This document shows positions 10,848 to 12,874 of a stretch of 12,874 nt of DNA, in pieces (position 1 is the first letter of the stretch; each line of letters opens with the position of its first letter). The translations under genes and the position numbers were made by a program. Below the pieces are notes generated by a model. That model was not told where the DNA came from and made no database searches. It worked only from the letters and a program-made list of their open reading frames with translations. This stretch comes from CBDUVZ01 sp965370805 (GTDB taxonomy: Bacteria; Hydrothermota; Tepidihabitantia; Tepidihabitantales; Tepidihabitantaceae), in the NCBI GenBank assembly GCA_965370805.1, contig CBDUVZ010000086.1, forward strand, positions 1 to 12,874, read 5' to 3'.

Positions 10848-11870
10848 TCAGTTGCCGAGTGGCGACCGGGCTCGGGCCGGCAGGGTAAGGGGAGATGGTC
10901 CGAAGCGGGCGAGCCGCTCCAGGCCGACCGCGGCAATCATCGCGGCGTTGTCCGTGCAGAACCGGGGATCGGGCAGGAGCGACTCGAACCGGTGCTGCCC
11001 GGCCAGTTCCGCAAGCCGGTCGCGCAGCCAGGAGTTGGCGGCCACGCCGCCGGATACGCCAACGGTGTGCAGCCCGGTTTTCTCGACCGCTTGGACGATC
11101 CGGTTGGTGACCGCGGCAATCGCGGCCTGCTGGAACGACGCGGCTACGTCCTGCTTCAGGGCGTCCGGGTGGTCGCGGAGATAGTAGAGGACTGCGGTCT
11201 TCAGTCCGGAGAAGCTGAAATCGAGACTGCCCGGGTGTTCGCCGGTCTGGAGTGGAATCGGGAACCTGATATTCGGTTTCCCCGTGCGGGCCAGTTGCTC
11301 GAGCAGAGCGCCGCCCGGGTAGGAAAGGCCCAGCAGTTTGGCCACTTTGTCAAACGCCTCGCCGCAGGCGTCATCCAGGGTCGAACCGAGCCGTTCGTAG
11401 CGGCACCAGTCTTCGACCCGGAGCAGTTCGGTGTGACCGCCGGACAGGATTGCGGCCAGGAACGGCGGCGTCAATTCGGGATGGTCGAGCCGGAGGGCGA
11501 AGATGTGGCCTTCGAGGTGATTGACGCCGACGAACGGGACCGCGAGACTGAAGCCGAGCGCCTTGGCGAACGGCAGGCCGACCAGCAGGGCTCCAAGCAG
11601 GCCGGGTGCGTGGGTGGCCGCGACGCAGGTCAGGTCGGCCCAACCGACCCCGGCGTTTTCCAGCGCGGCTTTCACCACCGGCACAATCAGCCGGGCGTGG
11701 GCCCGGGACGCGAGCTCCGGCACAACGCCGCCGTACCGGGAGTGGATGAACTGCGAGGAAACGACGTCCGAAAGGACCGTGGTGCTGTCCCGGACGACTG
11801 CGGCCGCGGTTTCGTCGCACGAAGTCTCGATGCCCAGGCAGAGTCGGACGCGCGTCTCGCCGCCGCTCAC
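10848..11870 (-). CDS. tsaD: tRNA t6A37 threonylcarbamoyltransferase TsaD
   Basis: TsaD (formerly Gcp, Kae1 family) transfers threonylcarbamoyl from its adenylate to A37 of tRNAs reading ANN codons, working with TsaB and TsaE. Neither partner is in this window. The protein is 340 aa from GTG 11870, the usual size. It shows GIETSCDETAAA (13-24), the metal-binding NHLEGH with His118 and His122, SGGHTELL (143-150), DDACGEAFDKVAKLLGL (166-182), YPGG, FSFSGLKTA (218-226), GVSGGVAANSWLR and the late metal-ligand Asp307 in FCTDNAAM. I chose GTG 11870 because it overlaps the ybbR stop as GTGA, implying translational coupling; the frame runs 11 codons further into ybbR. GTC at 11849, just before the conserved LCLGIETSCDE, is not a start codon. 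Confidence 0.96.
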   Translation of the reverse strand: MSGGETRVRLCLGIETSCDETAAAVVRDSTTVLSDVVSSQFIHSRYGGVVPELASRAHARLIVPVVKAALENAGVGWADLTCVAATHAPGLLGALLVGLPFAKALGFSLAVPFVGVNHLEGHIFALRLDHPELTPPFLAAILSGGHTELLRVEDWCRYERLGSTLDDACGEAFDKVAKLLGLSYPGGALLEQLARTGKPNIRFPIPLQTGEHPGSLDFSFSGLKTAVLYYLRDHPDALKQDVAASFQQAAIAAVTNRIVQAVEKTGLHTVGVSGGVAANSWLRDRLAELAGQHRFESLLPDPRFCTDNAAMIAAVGLERLARFGPSPLTLPARARSPLGN

Positions 11871-12778
11871 TCGATGACGACCCCGAACAGGGCCGGCTCG
11901 CACTTGACGAGGTGCAATCCCGGTGGGAGGATGATTTCGGCGGCCAGCCGGTGGCGTCCGGGCTGGAGCGCCGATATCTTGATGCGGGCTTGAATCTGGT
12001 CCGGCTTCAGTTCGTCCAGCTTGCCTTCCGGGCCGGCCACCGCAATCTGGGCTTCGTCGGGGATGACGGTCACCTGCATTGAGTCGGGAGCGACCACTCC
12101 AACCGGCACGCCGAGGAAAATCCGCGCCCCTTCCTTCTCCACGCTGACAGCGACCGGGATGGATTCGGGCTTGACCGCGAACTCGCTCCCTTCGGGCGCT
12201 ATCACCCGGAGGAACAGCGTATCGTTGCTGCGGACCGCGCCGAGGTCGAGCGATTCGGTGAACACAGTGGCGTGGAGATGGATGTCCTCCTCCGGTCCGA
12301 TCAGCTTGACCCGGGACAGGGGCTTGACCTTGGTGATAGTGAGCCCCTTGCCCGGTTCGCCCCGGGCCGGGACCTCGACCGCCACCCGCCGGGAACTGAC
12401 TTCGCTCAACCTGAGTTCGATCTGCTCGGGATTGATCGACCGGACAACCAGTTCGTCGGGCAGCCGCAGGTCGCTGGCCGCGAGCTTGATCTTCTGCACG
12501 CCGGCCCGGGCTTCAGGAACCACGAGACGAAAAGCCGGTTGCTTCAGGCGGAGCCCGATCAGGTCTTTACCCTTGCCTTCCATGGTCACGATTGCTTCAC
12601 GGGTCTCGAACTCGGATATCAGCTTCTCGGTTTCGACCCGGTCGAGAATGACCGGCACGGTGACGTCGGTAAGGTAGGTCCGGTCGAGCACCGCGGTGAA
12701 CCAGATGAGCACCGCGGTGACGACGGCCAGCGCTTTCAGCGGCCAGTCGGCAAAGACGAACTGCAGAAACCGAACCAC
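11867..12778 (-). CDS. ybbR: YbbR-domain membrane-anchored protein
   Basis: 303 aa. An N-terminal membrane anchor (about 12-31, WPLKALAVVTAVLIWF) is followed by extracytoplasmic beta-rich YbbR-type repeats, roughly 38-120, 125-212 and 213-300. Recurrent V-P-V and Dx-V turns mark them (DVTVPVILDRV, VAVEVPARGEP, FLGVPVGVV). In Firmicutes the homolog CdaR regulates the c-di-AMP cyclase CdaA and lies beside it. Here no cdaA is visible: a promoter directly precedes the GTG start at 12778 and no gene is seen in the remaining 96 nt, so ybbR appears to lead its own operon with tsaD. AGGA one base before the GTG is too close to act normally. The family call is good; a c-di-AMP role is not shown. Confidence 0.85.
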   Translation of the reverse strand: MVRFLQFVFADWPLKALAVVTAVLIWFTAVLDRTYLTDVTVPVILDRVETEKLISEFETREAIVTMEGKGKDLIGLRLKQPAFRLVVPEARAGVQKIKLAASDLRLPDELVVRSINPEQIELRLSEVSSRRVAVEVPARGEPGKGLTITKVKPLSRVKLIGPEEDIHLHATVFTESLDLGAVRSNDTLFLRVIAPEGSEFAVKPESIPVAVSVEKEGARIFLGVPVGVVAPDSMQVTVIPDEAQIAVAGPEGKLDELKPDQIQARIKISALQPGRHRLAAEIILPPGLHLVKCEPALFGVVIE

Positions 12779-12783
12779 GTCCT

Positions 12784-12811
12784 ATCTTAGGAACGGTGCC
12801 AGATATGTCAA
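12784..12811 (-). promoter_or_regulatory. ybbR-tsaD promoter, leaderless arrangement
   Basis: Perfect TTGACA (12811-12806), a 16-bp spacer, and TAAGAT (12789-12784). Only 5 nt separate the -10 box from the ybbR GTG, so transcription should begin at the start codon. I see no gene or terminator in 12812-12874. Confidence 0.65.
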
Positions 12812-12874
12812 CCGGGTGCGGGGAAAGAGGACATGGCCGAGGCGGAAGGAGAAGTCAAGAGTTAAGACACGGAA

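Noticed and set aside
10992..11993. 333-codon plus-strand ORF opposite tsaD
   Set aside because: Antisense to TsaD motifs; the translation is low-complexity Gly/Arg/Glu-rich and spans the ybbR-tsaD junction.

Overview
The window is GC-rich bacterial chromosome. It carries ordinary housekeeping genes (rarA, secA, sppA, tRNA-Ile, cysS, tsaD, ybbR) plus several small membrane-protein genes I cannot assign. The long insertion in SecA's preprotein-crosslinking region, the SEC-C tail and the short dispersed repeats suggest an uncultured lineage of the FCB group or a nearby candidate phylum such as WOR-3. This placement rests on general resemblance, not a search. I see no phage, integrase, insertion sequence or CRISPR array.

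Layout. Positions 1-2258 hold three minus-strand membrane-protein genes of unknown function (one cut by the window edge), separated by repeat-rich spacers with two near-identical promoter modules and a short repeated mini-ORF ending in QTKLD-G/V. rarA (minus) and secA (plus) then diverge from a 231-bp control region. secA is followed by three small paralogous genes, each one membrane helix plus a helical tail. These converge on sppA (minus), which starts 8 nt after the 3' end of a tRNA-Ile(GAT). Further along, all on the minus strand, are cysS, tsaD and ybbR; ybbR and tsaD overlap by 4 nt.

The strongest shared signal is in the control DNA. Nine sites match TTGAC(T/A/G), a spacer of 16 bp (15 in one), then TANNNN. 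In front of ybbR, cysS, secA and rarA this promoter ends only 5-9 nt before the start codon and no usable Shine-Dalgarno is present, so these mRNAs should be leaderless or nearly so. Operon-internal and small accessory genes instead carry clear AGGAGG-type sites. rarA has in addition a distal promoter that would make a 28-codon leader ORF with a terminator-like hairpin inside it.

Functionally, tsaD makes the t6A precursor used on ANN-decoding tRNAs, and the tRNA-Ile here is such a substrate. secA and sppA act in protein export and signal-peptide turnover. The three secA-linked paralogs are the best candidates for an undescribed protein family.
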